Notes under the pieces: generated by a model | What the model was told of the DNA's origin: nothing | Seen by the model: the letters and a program-made list of their open reading frames with translations, nothing else | The model's database searches: none | Translations under genes and position numbers: made by a program | In this document: piece by piece, positions 1 to 5,844 of the stretch | Position numbering within the stretch: the first letter of the stretch is position 1 | How the letters are laid out: the number at the start of each line of letters is the position of its first letter | Assembly (NCBI GenBank): GCA_013298745.1 | Contig: JAAFIT010000164.1 | Location: forward strand, 1 to 6,034 | Source: Sphingomonadales bacterium | GTDB taxonomy: Bacteria > Pseudomonadota > Alphaproteobacteria > Sphingomonadales > Sphingomonadaceae | DNA length: 6,034 nucleotides | Direction of reading: 5' to 3'

Positions 1-385
1 TGCCGCCCTGCGGCTCGAGTACGTCACCGGTGCCGGTCAGCACCAAGGTCACATCCTTGTCGGCAACGATCATCATCGCTTCGAGGCGACGCAGATAGCG
101 ATCGGTGCGCCAATCCTTGGCGAGTTCGACCGCGGCGCGAGTCAATTGCCCCGGATAGCGTTCGAGCTTGGCTTCGAGCCGTTCGAACAGCGTGAAGGCA
201 TCGGCGGTAGCGCCGGCGAACCCGCCGATGACATCACCCTTGGGCCCAAGGCGGCGCACCTTCTTGGCATTGGGCTTCATCACGGTGTTGCCCATCGTCA
301 CCTGGCCGTCGCCGGCGATGGTGACGCGGCCATTCTTGCGCACCGACACGATGGTCGTGCCGTGCCAATCGGGGAAATCTGCCAT
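1..385 (-). CDS. hslV: ATP-dependent protease subunit HslV (ClpQ), N-terminal part
   Basis: HslV is the proteolytic subunit of the cytoplasmic HslUV (ClpYQ) protease, which degrades misfolded and regulatory proteins with the HslU ATPase. The first 128 residues are visible and the gene runs off the left edge. The start is the ATG at 383-385. Residues 10-16 read TTIVSVR after a nine-residue propeptide ending in Gly, so Thr10 is the expected N-terminal nucleophile after self-cleavage. The family signatures [37 protein letters not shown] and [12 protein letters not shown] follow in order, and the lysine at mature position 33 is present. About the last quarter of a typical 175-185 residue protein is missing. 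hslU would be expected next to it, outside the window. The gene points away from the his operon, as in other alphaproteobacteria, but four extra genes lie between. Identification is firm. Confidence 0.97.
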   Translation of the reverse strand, partial: MADFPDWHGTTIVSVRKNGRVTIAGDGQVTMGNTVMKPNAKKVRRLGPKGDVIGGFAGATADAFTLFERLEAKLERYPGQLTRAAVELAKDWRTDRYLRRLEAMMIVADKDVTLVLTGTGDVLEPQGG

Positions 386-420
386 GAGGGGGTGTTCTTT
401 CGTCAGCAATCCGTCCCCCG

Positions 421-448
421 ATGTAGGAAGCGTTGCGCGCATGAAAAG
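421..448 (-). promoter_or_regulatory. Possible heat-shock-type promoter of hslV
   Basis: On the minus strand, CTTTTC (448-443) is followed after 15 bases by CCTACAT (427-421), about 35 bases before the hslV ATG. The second box resembles the -10 element of RpoH promoters; the first is a poor match to CTTGAA. hslVU operons are often heat-shock controlled, which is why this was considered. It is a weak match found by eye and could be chance. Confidence 0.22.
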
Positions 449-551
449 GGCCGGTTCAGGCGCGGCCGCTACCCTGCGGATTCTTGCAGGGCAGTCATTT
501 TTCGACGCACCTGCCATCGCCAGCCGCAAATCGCTCTGATACCGCTTGGCG

Positions 552-1181
552 ATGCAAGCGCCCGGCACCCTGATTGTCCATGATCTGACCACAGCGCGGC
601 CGTTGCCGCGGCGTGGGATCGGCCTGGAGATCTGGCACTGGTTCGGCACGGCGTTTCTGGCGCTCGGCGGCTGGAAGATCGCCGGGGACTGGCCCGCTGA
701 TCGCAAGGTGGTGGTGACGGCGGGGCCGCACACATCGAACTGGGACGGCATCTGGATGATTGCCGCTGCTGCCAAATGGCGCGTCCGGTTGCGCTACATG
801 GGCAAGAAGAGCCTGACCGAAGGCCCCTTTGGCGGCATCGTCAAATGGACCGGTTGCGTTCCGATCGATCGCAGCAAGAGCAACGATGTCGTCGGCGCCA
901 TGAAAGCGGCGTTTGCGGCGGAGGACAGCCTGGTGCTGGTGGTGCCGCCCGAAGGCACGCGCGATGCGGTGCAGAAATGGAAATCCGGCTTCTATCACAT
1001 CGCCATCGGCGCCGGCGTGCCGATTACCTTTGCAGTGATGGATTACCGCACCAAGACCGTCAGCCTGCCGGCAACGCTGTGGCCAAGCGGCGATTATGCG
1101 GCGGATCTGGCGATCATCCAGAGCTATTATGCCGGGGCAACGGCGAAATATCCGGAAAACTTCGTTCTGACCGGCGAATAG
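552..1181 (+). CDS. PlsC-like lysophospholipid acyltransferase family protein
   Basis: A 209-residue protein of the glycerolipid acyltransferase superfamily. These enzymes move an acyl chain from acyl-CoA or acyl-ACP to a lysophospholipid-type acceptor at the inner membrane. The HX4D catalytic motif is HTSNWD at residues 60-65. Block II is seen as GCVPIDRS (101-108), block III as PPEGTR (132-137; the usual first residue is F), and block IV as [10 protein letters not shown] (156-165). A hydrophobic stretch around residues 30-44 ([12 protein letters not shown]) may sit in the membrane. The protein is shorter than classical PlsC (about 240 residues), so its acceptor cannot be named. The ATG at 552 was chosen over the TTG two codons earlier; an in-frame stop at 537-539 excludes longer forms, and neither start has a good ribosome binding site. 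It is convergent with the next gene, 43 bases apart. Confidence 0.88.
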   Translation: MQAPGTLIVHDLTTARPLPRRGIGLEIWHWFGTAFLALGGWKIAGDWPADRKVVVTAGPHTSNWDGIWMIAAAAKWRVRLRYMGKKSLTEGPFGGIVKWTGCVPIDRSKSNDVVGAMKAAFAAEDSLVLVVPPEGTRDAVQKWKSGFYHIAIGAGVPITFAVMDYRTKTVSLPATLWPSGDYAADLAIIQSYYAGATAKYPENFVLTGE

Positions 1182-1224
1182 CGTTTGTGCGGGCCGACGC
1201 CGATTGCCCAAACTCGAGTCGACG

Positions 1225-1434
1225 TCAAAGCGTCGGGATGACCGTCACCTGGCCGTCATGATGGCGGACGTGCGCGATGATCCGGCGTTCGCGCATCACT
1301 TCGATTTCGGCGATATTCCCGTCGAGGATTGATCCGGCATAGTCGATGGCTTCGTCATCACTGTTGCAGCGATGTTCGAAGCCGCGATCGACACGCCCCA
1401 ATCGATCGAGCGCAAATAGCTGGTAACGTATCAT
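1225..1434 (-). CDS. Small hypothetical protein, 69 residues
   Basis: A 69-residue protein beginning MIRYQLFALDRLGRVDRGFE. I do not recognise a named family. Its layout (an aromatic beta strand, a D-x-x-G turn, then 'DDEAI' opening a helix, then 'IAEIEVMRERRIIAHV') resembles short alphaproteobacterial proteins of unknown function such as the DUF6894 type, but this is only an impression. There is no signal peptide or membrane segment, so it is probably cytoplasmic. The ATG at 1432-1434 is preceded by a G-rich ribosome binding site, AGGGGGG at 1444-1438, which supports real translation. A perfect inverted repeat lies directly upstream of that site. The stop is TGA at 1227-1225, 43 bases from the convergent acyltransferase. 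Confidence 0.68.
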   Translation of the reverse strand: MIRYQLFALDRLGRVDRGFEHRCNSDDEAIDYAGSILDGNIAEIEVMRERRIIAHVRHHDGQVTVIPTL

Positions 1435-1442
1435 CGGCCCCC

Positions 1443-1460
1443 CTGCGCAACTCTGCGCAG
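1443..1460 (-). promoter_or_regulatory. Inverted repeat abutting the ribosome binding site of the 69-residue gene
   Basis: CTGCGCA (1443-1449) and TGCGCAG (1454-1460) are perfect 7-base inverted copies separated by four bases. In the minus-strand transcript this would form a hairpin whose 3' arm shares its last two bases with the AGGGGGG ribosome binding site of the 69-residue gene. It could be an operator or a structure affecting translation; the sequence does not tell which. Confidence 0.35.
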
Positions 1461-1553
1461 ACGGCGGTTACAATACCGTTAAGGTGTCCTGTCGTGGAAT
1501 AAAGATTGTGACCGATGGGTGCAGGTCGCCCGATCCGGCACGGTATCGCACCC

Positions 1554-1570
1554 GCGGCGGTGCTTGCCGC
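1554..1570 (-). terminator. Weak hairpin just after the first PEP-CTERM gene
   Basis: GCGGC (1554-1558) and GCCGC (1566-1570) form a five-base stem with a seven-base loop, directly after the TAA stop of the PEP-CTERM gene on the minus strand. No T tract follows. It is a poor candidate for an intrinsic terminator, listed only because of its position. Confidence 0.15.
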
Positions 1571-2077
1571 TTAGCGGGCGCGCATTGCCCGGCGGCGCTG
1601 CATCATGCCCAGCATGCTGAACCCGGCGATCCACAAGGCCCAGATGCCCGGTTCGGGAACGCGCGCGACGGCTGTGGTCGGCTGCTTCTTCACGAGATAG
1701 GTTGCGAAAATGTCGCTGGCGGAGGCGAAGTCGATTCCGTCCAGCGGCGCGAGACTGGTGACGACGGCAAAGCCGACGCCGCGGCAATCAGCCTGCATGG
1801 CGGCGCAGAAATTCTGCAATGATCCGTCGATCGCGCTGCCAAGCGCCACCGATGTGACGCCGAGCAGACCATGCAGATTGCCTCGTTGCTGCGGAGCTGG
1901 CCGCGGACCGATAGCCTTGACGGCAAGGGCGCTTCTGTCGCGCACTCCGCCCGCTTCGCGCGTGTCGGCCAGCAACCTGGTCCCGGTCTGATAGGCGAAG
2001 CTGTAGGTTGTCGCCGCCGCCGGTGCCGCTGCCGTGATGGCCGCCAGCGCTGCCACAATTGCCAAAGTCCTGTTCAT
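1571..2077 (-). CDS. PEP-CTERM sorting domain-containing secreted protein
   Basis: A 168-residue exported protein. Residues 1-22 are a signal peptide (MNRTLAIVAALAAITAAAPAAA, of which only the first positions are charged) with likely cleavage after APAAA. The C-terminus carries a PEP-CTERM signal: VPEP at 140-143, Trp146, a hydrophobic segment IAGFSMLGMM (150-159) and the basic tail QRRRAMRAR. Such signals are recognised by an exosortase in the inner membrane, which cleaves near the PEP motif during delivery to the cell surface. The mature part (23-139) has no family I recognise; it contains one cysteine pair, C91 and C98, that could form a disulfide. The start is ATG 2077; GGGGG lies three bases upstream and AAGGA thirteen, so the ribosome binding site is not ideal. 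No exosortase gene is in the window. Sorting-signal call firm, function unknown. Confidence 0.88.
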   Translation of the reverse strand: MNRTLAIVAALAAITAAAPAAATTYSFAYQTGTRLLADTREAGGVRDRSALAVKAIGPRPAPQQRGNLHGLLGVTSVALGSAIDGSLQNFCAAMQADCRGVGFAVVTSLAPLDGIDFASASDIFATYLVKKQPTTAVARVPEPGIWALWIAGFSMLGMMQRRRAMRAR

Positions 2078-2098
2078 GTCCCCCCAACCGTCCTTCTA

Positions 2099-2115
2099 AC
2101 CGGCTAACGTGCCAA
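2099..2115 (-). promoter_or_regulatory. Possible partial sigma-54 element before the first PEP-CTERM gene
   Basis: TTGGCACG (2115-2108) is an exact match to the -24 half of a sigma-54 promoter. At the correct spacing, the -12 half reads CCGGT instead of TTGCW, a poor match. The leader would be only about 12 bases and would exclude the AAGGA box. It is noted because the neighbouring secreted-protein gene has a much better copy of the same element. Confidence 0.2.
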
Positions 2116-2118
2116 AGC

Positions 2119-2137
2119 GGCGGTTCCGCGGACCGCC
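2119..2137 (-). terminator. GC-rich hairpin between the two secreted-protein genes
   Basis: GGCGGT (2119-2124) and ACCGCC (2132-2137) are a perfect six-base inverted repeat around a seven-base loop that itself contains CCGCGG. On the minus strand it lies 30 bases after the original stop of the upstream gene (2167) and before the next gene, followed by GCTTT. It could end or attenuate transcription between the two genes. There is no proper T run, so the call is weak. Confidence 0.3.
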
Positions 2138-2166
2138 CTCGCATTGATGTGCAATCGGATGTTTGA

Positions 2167-2241
2167 TCAGCCGGCGATGGCCGTCCGGCGACGACGCAAC
2201 GTGGCGCCGGTCAGCCCGAAACCGGCGATCAGCATCGCTCA
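2167..2241 (-). other. PEP-CTERM anchor left beyond a premature stop
   Basis: Directly after the TGA at 2241-2239, the same reading frame continues for 23 codons to a second TGA at 2169-2167. It encodes AMLIAGFGLTGATL, then RRRR and TAIAG. Together with VPEPSS just before the stop, this is a complete PEP-CTERM sorting signal in which the near-invariant Trp codon after 'PEPSS' is TGA instead of TGG. The hydrophobic stretch and arginine tail are undamaged. Either a recent single-base change (or sequencing error) cut the anchor off, or the stop is partly read through. Reading through would give a 212-residue protein. Confidence 0.85.
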
Positions 2242-2805
2242 GCTTGACGGCTCGGGAACGCCGCCAACCGCTGGCACTTCCCGGCTCGCGACATTCTGGA
2301 AGACGAAGCTCAAATCGAAATAGTTGAAATCGCCCCCCTGCCACAGGTCTTCAAAGCCGATGTAAGTGCCGGCGGGGACGGTGTCGGAGCCGGCATAACT
2401 GGCGGAAAAAATGTGATTCACGCCGTCTTCGTTAAGGCTCTTTTCGGAAAAATACGTCCTCTTGGTGGTCAACACATCGATGAAGAAGGTCAGCTTGTCG
2501 CCGGCCTTGGCATTGCCGAGGATCAGCGTGTCGCCCACCTTCGATGTCTTGTTGTTGAGCCCCGTCACGCCGGTCTTGACGCCGTTGACCATCAACCCGA
2601 GATTTTCGGAATAGCTGGCGGTGGTGCCGGTGTACCAGGCGGTGATGGTGCCGGTCTGAGCGGCGGTGAAGCTATACTCCACCGGGTTTTGCTTGCCGCG
2701 GGTCGGATATTGCGGGAACGGCGTGACTGCCGACGCGGACGATGCCGCCAGACCGATAGCGGCGGCGAGCGCCATCCTAATGGTCGTGCTTGCGATAATG
2801 GACAT
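2239..2805 (-). CDS. Secreted DUF4114-like protein with truncated PEP-CTERM signal
   Basis: A 188-residue exported protein. Residues 1-26 form a signal peptide with an ASA cleavage site (SSASA before VTPF). Residues 27-135 look like a beta-rich domain with many Thr, Gly and Asn. Residues 147-169 (TYIGFEDLWQGG, then DFNYFDLSFVF) resemble the conserved 'GFED...GGDxDYND...F' core of DUF4114-type domains found in surface and PEP-CTERM proteins; two usual acidic or polar positions are Phe here. The protein ends VPEPSS and stops at TGA exactly where the signal's Trp should be, so no membrane anchor is made unless the stop is suppressed. The ATG at 2803-2805 was chosen because it gives a normal signal peptide; the open frame extends much further upstream without a plausible leader. 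GGGG lies six to nine bases before it. A candidate sigma-54 promoter precedes the gene. Precise role unknown. Confidence 0.8.
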   Translation of the reverse strand: MSIIASTTIRMALAAAIGLAASSASAVTPFPQYPTRGKQNPVEYSFTAAQTGTITAWYTGTTASYSENLGLMVNGVKTGVTGLNNKTSKVGDTLILGNAKAGDKLTFFIDVLTTKRTYFSEKSLNEDGVNHIFSASYAGSDTVPAGTYIGFEDLWQGGDFNYFDLSFVFQNVASREVPAVGGVPEPSS

Positions 2806-3128
2806 GAAGAACCCCGTGTTCAAAACTGTGGCGCGAGCGCCTGATGCAACAGGGCAATGCATGAACTGTGCCAAGCCTGGCGTTGATTGAAGAAAGATCA
2901 GCAAAATCAGTGATATGAAGCGAAATCTGCTTTTAGAGTCGGGCAAGCTCGCTGCGGCCAATGCTGCATTATGCAAGAGATTCTGCGAAAATAATCGCAA
3001 AATGCACGATATATGTCCGGTTCGGTGCGGACTCGCTTTGCTTCGGATAGCAAGCTGCAGCGTCACACCGGAGGCGCTTTGGCCAGCGCAACCTTGTCCG
3101 TATCGCCCGGATGCATTACCGCGCCAGC
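2806..3128. other. Divergent intergenic region between secreted-protein gene and hisB
   Basis: These 323 bases hold no convincing gene. The stretch 2881-2940 has only 22 G or C bases out of 60, far below the flanking genes, as expected for a promoter region. It contains the sigma-54 candidate facing left; two related 11-base sites, TGCATTATGCA (2965-2975) and CGCAAAATGCA (2996-3006); the inverted repeat TGCGA-N6-TCGCA (2984-2999); and the inverted repeat TTGCT-N6-AGCAA (3038-3053). The hisB promoter must lie here or upstream. AATAAT at 2990-2995 is a fair -10 box on the plus strand, but no good -35 box stands at the right distance. GGAGG at 3070-3074 is not followed by an in-frame start for hisB. 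Confidence 0.6.
2858..2874 (-). promoter_or_regulatory. Candidate sigma-54 (RpoN) promoter
   Basis: The minus strand reads TTGGCACAGTTCATGCA from 2874 to 2858. Compared with the consensus TTGGCACR-N4-TTGCW, only the first T of TTGCW differs, and the defining GG and GC pairs are ten bases apart as required. Transcription would start near 2847, giving a leader of about 42 bases before the ATG at 2805. PEP-CTERM genes in several bacteria depend on RpoN and the PrsK/PrsR two-component system, so the site fits its gene. It is a sequence match only. Confidence 0.5.
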
Positions 3129-3755
3129 ATGAGCCCCAGAATCGCCAGCATCGCCCGGGAAACCAAGGAAACATCGATCGATGTTCGGGTGAACCTCGAC
3201 GGTCATGGCGAATACCAGGTTTCGACCGGCATCGGCTTTCTCGATCACATGCTCGAACAATTGTCGCGGCACTCGCTGATCGACATCACCATTGCCGCCA
3301 AGGGCGATCTCCACATCGATGGCCACCACACCACCGAGGATACCGGCATCGCGCTCGGCGAGGCGGTGGCCAAGGCGCTGGGCGATCGCAAGGGCATCAC
3401 CCGTTATGGCGACGTGTTGATTCCGATGGACGAAACGCTCACCCGCGTCGCGCTCGACATTTCGGGGCGGCCATATCTGGTATGGAAATCGGGCTTCACC
3501 CAGCCGAAGCTCGGCGAGCTCGATACCGAGATGGTCAAGGAGTTCTTCGCCGCCTTTGCCGGCTCGGCAGGCATCACGCTGCACATCGAGACGCTTTATG
3601 GCGTCAACAATCACCACATCGCCGAAAGTTGCTTCAAGGGGCTGGCGCGCGCGCTGCGGACTGCCGTCGCCATCGACCCGCGCAAGGCCGATGCAATTCC
3701 TTCGACCAAGGGCACGCTCGGAGGGGCGCCGACCACAGGAAACGCTGGTGTCTGA
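3129..3755 (+). CDS. hisB: Imidazoleglycerol-phosphate dehydratase HisB
   Basis: HisB removes water from imidazole-glycerol phosphate to give imidazole-acetol phosphate, a middle step of histidine synthesis in the cytoplasm. The 208-residue protein is the single-function form, without a histidinol-phosphatase domain. Signatures are [14 protein letters not shown] (36-49), the manganese-binding HHTTED (66-71), [13 protein letters not shown] (108-120) and the second metal site NNHHIAES (160-167), followed by [10 protein letters not shown] and [10 protein letters not shown]. The last nine residues after GTLGG are an extension beyond the usual end. The ATG at 3129 fits the family N-terminus (short lead, then [11 protein letters not shown]); an in-frame ATG at 3111 would add six residues. 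Neither has a clear ribosome binding site. It is the first gene of the operon and overlaps hisH by eight bases. Confidence 0.96.
   Translation: MSPRIASIARETKETSIDVRVNLDGHGEYQVSTGIGFLDHMLEQLSRHSLIDITIAAKGDLHIDGHHTTEDTGIALGEAVAKALGDRKGITRYGDVLIPMDETLTRVALDISGRPYLVWKSGFTQPKLGELDTEMVKEFFAAFAGSAGITLHIETLYGVNNHHIAESCFKGLARALRTAVAIDPRKADAIPSTKGTLGGAPTTGNAGV
3737..3740 (+). promoter_or_regulatory. Ribosome binding site fixing the GTG start of hisH
   Basis: AGGA at 3737-3740 stands seven bases before GTG at 3748-3750, inside the end of hisB. It supports this GTG as the hisH start: no ATG lies near this position in the hisH frame, and the protein from this GTG begins [14 protein letters not shown], as expected for the family. 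Confidence 0.65.
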
Positions 3756-4359
3756 ACGCATCGCGGTCGTCGATTACGGTGCCGGCAATTTGCGATCCGC
3801 GGCCCGAGCCCTGGCGGCCGCGGGGGCAAGTGATGTCGATGTCACCAGCGATCCGGCGCGCATCGCCAGTGCCGATCGCATCGTGCTGCCCGGCGTCGGC
3901 GCCTTTGCCCAGTGTATCACGGCGCTGCGTCAGGCGTCGGGCATCGAAGCGGCGCTGGCCGATGCAGTGCAACGACGCCGGGTGCCGTTCCTCGGCATCT
4001 GTGTGGGGATGCAGCTGCTCGCCAGCGAAGGCCATGAACATGGCGTCCACAGCGGTCTTGGCTGGTTGCCTGGCAAGGTAACGCGGCTGACGCCCGATAA
4101 CCCGGCCTTGAAGATCCCGCACATGGGTTGGAACCAGGTCAGCGCCGCCAATGGCTCGGGGCTGGCCGAGGGCGACGCCTATTTCGTTCACAGCTATCGT
4201 TTCGATCCCGACGACGCCGGCGATGTGCGCGCCACCTCCGATCATGGCGGGGTGTTCCCGGCGATTGTCGCGCGCGGCAACATCACCGGCGTGCAGTTTC
4301 ACCCGGAAAAGAGCCAGGCGTATGGGCTGGCGTTCCTGAAGAATTGGCTCAGCGCATGA
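3748..4359 (+). CDS. hisH: Imidazole glycerol phosphate synthase, glutaminase subunit HisH
   Basis: HisH is the class I glutamine amidotransferase subunit of IGP synthase. It releases ammonia from glutamine and passes it through a channel to HisF. The 203-residue length is typical. [11 protein letters not shown] (7-17) is the family N-terminus, LPGVGAF (47-53) forms the oxyanion-strand region, GICVGMQLL (83-91) carries the nucleophile Cys85, and GVQFHPEKS (181-189) carries His185 and Glu187, completing the triad. MGWNQV (126-131) and YFVHSY (145-150) are also typical. Translation starts at GTG 3748, overlapping the end of hisB; the stop overlaps the hisA start in an ATGA (4356-4359). This arrangement suggests coupled translation and matched amounts with its partners. 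Confidence 0.96.
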   Translation: MSERIAVVDYGAGNLRSAARALAAAGASDVDVTSDPARIASADRIVLPGVGAFAQCITALRQASGIEAALADAVQRRRVPFLGICVGMQLLASEGHEHGVHSGLGWLPGKVTRLTPDNPALKIPHMGWNQVSAANGSGLAEGDAYFVHSYRFDPDDAGDVRATSDHGGVFPAIVARGNITGVQFHPEKSQAYGLAFLKNWLSA

Positions 4360-5072
4360 TCGTCTTTCCCGCCATCGATTTGAAGGGCGGCAAGTGCGTC
4401 CGCCTTGCCGAAGGCGATATGGACCGCGCGACAATCTATAATGACGATCCCGGCGCGCAGGCGCGGGCCTTTGCCGAAGCGGGGGCGACGGCGCTGCATG
4501 TTGTCGACCTGGATGGCGCCTTTGCCGGGGCCAGCCGCAACGGCGCTGGCGTGCGGGCGGCGATCGCTGCGTTTCCGGGGCGCGTACAGGTCGGCGGCGG
4601 CATCCGCACACGTGCCCAGGCCGAAGCATGGCTCGATGCCGGTGTCTGGCGGGTGGTGATGGGCACCGCCGCGCTGGAGGACCCGGCGCTGGTGCGTGAC
4701 GTGGCGTCCGCGCATCCGGGCCGTGTTGTCGTCGCTGTCGATGCCCGTGACGGGATGGTGGCGACACGCGGCTGGGCCGAACGCTCGACGCTGCCGGTGG
4801 CGGACCTCGCGGCGCGCTTTGCCGATGCGGGGGTCGCGGCGCTGCTGTTCACTGATGTCGGTCGCGACGGGATGCTGAAGGGCGTCAACCTGGCAGCGAC
4901 ATGCGCGCTGGCGGCGGTCAGTCCGGTGCCGGTGATCGCTTCCGGAGGTGTGGCCGGGATAGCGGATATCACCGCGCTCGTCGGCCAGCCGAACATCGAA
5001 GGCGTGATTACCGGCCGGGCACTTTATGATGGCCGGCTTGATCTGCGCGAAGCGCTGGCGGCGGCGGCATGA
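4356..5072 (+). CDS. hisA: Phosphoribosylformimino-AICAR phosphate isomerase HisA
   Basis: HisA is the (beta-alpha)8-barrel isomerase that turns ProFAR into PRFAR, the substrate of HisHF. The 238-residue protein has catalytic Asp8 in [14 protein letters not shown] (4-17) and Asp129 in VVAVDARDG (125-133). Phosphate-binding regions appear as VGGGIRT (79-85) and VIASGGVAG, and HVVDLDGAF (48-56) and [11 protein letters not shown] are family motifs. In [12 protein letters not shown] (96-107), Trp98 occupies a position that usually holds a smaller residue. The ATG at 4356 gives the standard N-terminus; the open frame continues upstream inside hisH, but that part is out of frame with hisH and has no family character. 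It overlaps hisH by four bases and ends ten bases before hisF. Confidence 0.96.
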   Translation: MIVFPAIDLKGGKCVRLAEGDMDRATIYNDDPGAQARAFAEAGATALHVVDLDGAFAGASRNGAGVRAAIAAFPGRVQVGGGIRTRAQAEAWLDAGVWRVVMGTAALEDPALVRDVASAHPGRVVVAVDARDGMVATRGWAERSTLPVADLAARFADAGVAALLFTDVGRDGMLKGVNLAATCALAAVSPVPVIASGGVAGIADITALVGQPNIEGVITGRALYDGRLDLREALAAAA

Positions 5073-5086
5073 GTCTCCCCCAATGA
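5069..5086 (+). other. Five-codon open frame bridging hisA and hisF
   Basis: The ATG at 5069-5071 overlaps the hisA stop and opens MSLPQ, ending in TGA 5084-5086, which overlaps the hisF ATG (5083-5085). Its first nine bases ATGAGTCTC nearly repeat the hisF start ATGAGTTTG. hisF has no evident ribosome binding site of its own, so ribosomes ending hisA could restart here and then on hisF. It could equally be an unused leftover of a duplicated start. Confidence 0.35.
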
Positions 5087-5844
5087 GTTTGGCTGTCCGT
5101 GTCATCCCCTGTCTCGATGTTGCCGATGGCCGCGTCGTCAAAGGCGTCAACTTTGTGGCACTTCGCGACGCTGGCGATCCGGTCGAGGCGGCGCGCGCTT
5201 ATGATGCCGCCGGCGCCGACGAACTGACCTTTCTCGATATCACCGCTAGCCATGAAGACCGGTCGACGCTGCTGCATGTGGTGGAGGCCACCGCCGACGC
5301 CTGTTTCATGCCGTTGACCGTCGGTGGCGGGGTGCGCTCGGTCGATGACGCGCGGGCGCTGCTGCTGGCGGGCGCCGACAAGGTGGCGATCAATTCCGCC
5401 GCCGTGGCGCGACCGGCGCTGATCGGTGAACTGGCGATGCGCTTTGGTGAACAATGCGTTGTTGTCGCCGTCGATGCCAAGACTGTGGGCGATGGACGCT
5501 GGGAAATCTTCACCCATGGCGGGCGGCGCGCGACGGGAATCGATGCGGTCGGCTATGCCATCGAGGCGGCACGGCTCGGCGCCGGCGAAATCCTGCTGAC
5601 CAGCATGGACCGCGACGGCACCCGCAATGGCTATGATCTGGCACTCACCCGCGCCATCGCCGATGCGGTGCCGGTACCGGTGGTCGCCTCGGGCGGTGTC
5701 GGTGGCGTGCAGGATCTTGTCACCGGGGTGATCGATGGCCATGCCAGTGCGGTGCTGGCGGCATCGATCTTCCACTTCGGCGAAGCGACGATCGGCGATG
5801 CCAAGGATGCACTGGCGGCAGCGGGCGTGAGGGTGCGGCGATGA
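5083..5844 (+). CDS. hisF: Imidazole glycerol phosphate synthase, cyclase subunit HisF
   Basis: HisF joins ammonia from HisH to PRFAR, making imidazole-glycerol phosphate and AICAR (which feeds purine synthesis). The 253-residue (beta-alpha)8-barrel protein has catalytic Asp12 in [16 protein letters not shown] (6-21) and Asp131 in VVAVDAKTV (127-135). LTFLDITAS (48-56), [10 protein letters not shown] (77-86), [11 protein letters not shown] (98-108) and the motifs TSMDRDGT and VVASGGVGG are all present and in order. The internal likeness to HisA reflects their shared ancestry. The ATG at 5083 gives the normal N-terminus [12 protein letters not shown]. The stop codon overlaps the hisE start in an ATGA (5841-5844). 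Confidence 0.97.
   Translation: MSLAVRVIPCLDVADGRVVKGVNFVALRDAGDPVEAARAYDAAGADELTFLDITASHEDRSTLLHVVEATADACFMPLTVGGGVRSVDDARALLLAGADKVAINSAAVARPALIGELAMRFGEQCVVVAVDAKTVGDGRWEIFTHGGRRATGIDAVGYAIEAARLGAGEILLTSMDRDGTRNGYDLALTRAIADAVPVPVVASGGVGGVQDLVTGVIDGHASAVLAASIFHFGEATIGDAKDALAAAGVRVRR

Noticed and set aside
472..502. Perfect stem CCCTGC / GCAGGG followed by five T bases, terminator-like on the plus strand
   Set aside because: No plus-strand gene lies upstream within the window, the T run starts six bases after the stem, and hslV is transcribed the other way, so a terminator role has no support.
1220..1235. CGACG / CGTCG inverted repeat between the convergent acyltransferase and 69-residue genes
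   Set aside because: The five-base stem overlaps the stop codon of the small gene and has no T tract on either strand; too weak to call a terminator.
2239..2241. TGA as a selenocysteine codon
   Set aside because: The position is occupied by Trp in this signal type, and no stem-loop typical of a bacterial SECIS element is evident just after the codon; nonsense mutation or ordinary readthrough is simpler.
2806..3174. N-terminal extension of the truncated PEP-CTERM protein to a start far upstream
   Set aside because: The frame is open but crosses the AT-rich intergenic region and sigma-54 candidate, and only the ATG at 2805 gives a normal signal peptide at the N-terminus.
2915..4081. Long plus-strand open frame (388 codons) across the hisB leader, hisB and hisH
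   Set aside because: It is out of frame with hisB and hisH, rich in Arg, Pro and His as expected from shifted reading of GC-rich genes, and shows no domain.
4128..4355. Upstream extension of hisA into hisH
   Set aside because: The added residues are a frame-shifted reading of hisH and do not belong to the HisA fold; the ATG at 4356 gives the standard N-terminus.
3634..4767. Long minus-strand open frame (377 codons) opposite hisH and hisA
   Set aside because: It is the antisense of confirmed genes with low-complexity Arg/Pro/His composition and no family signature.
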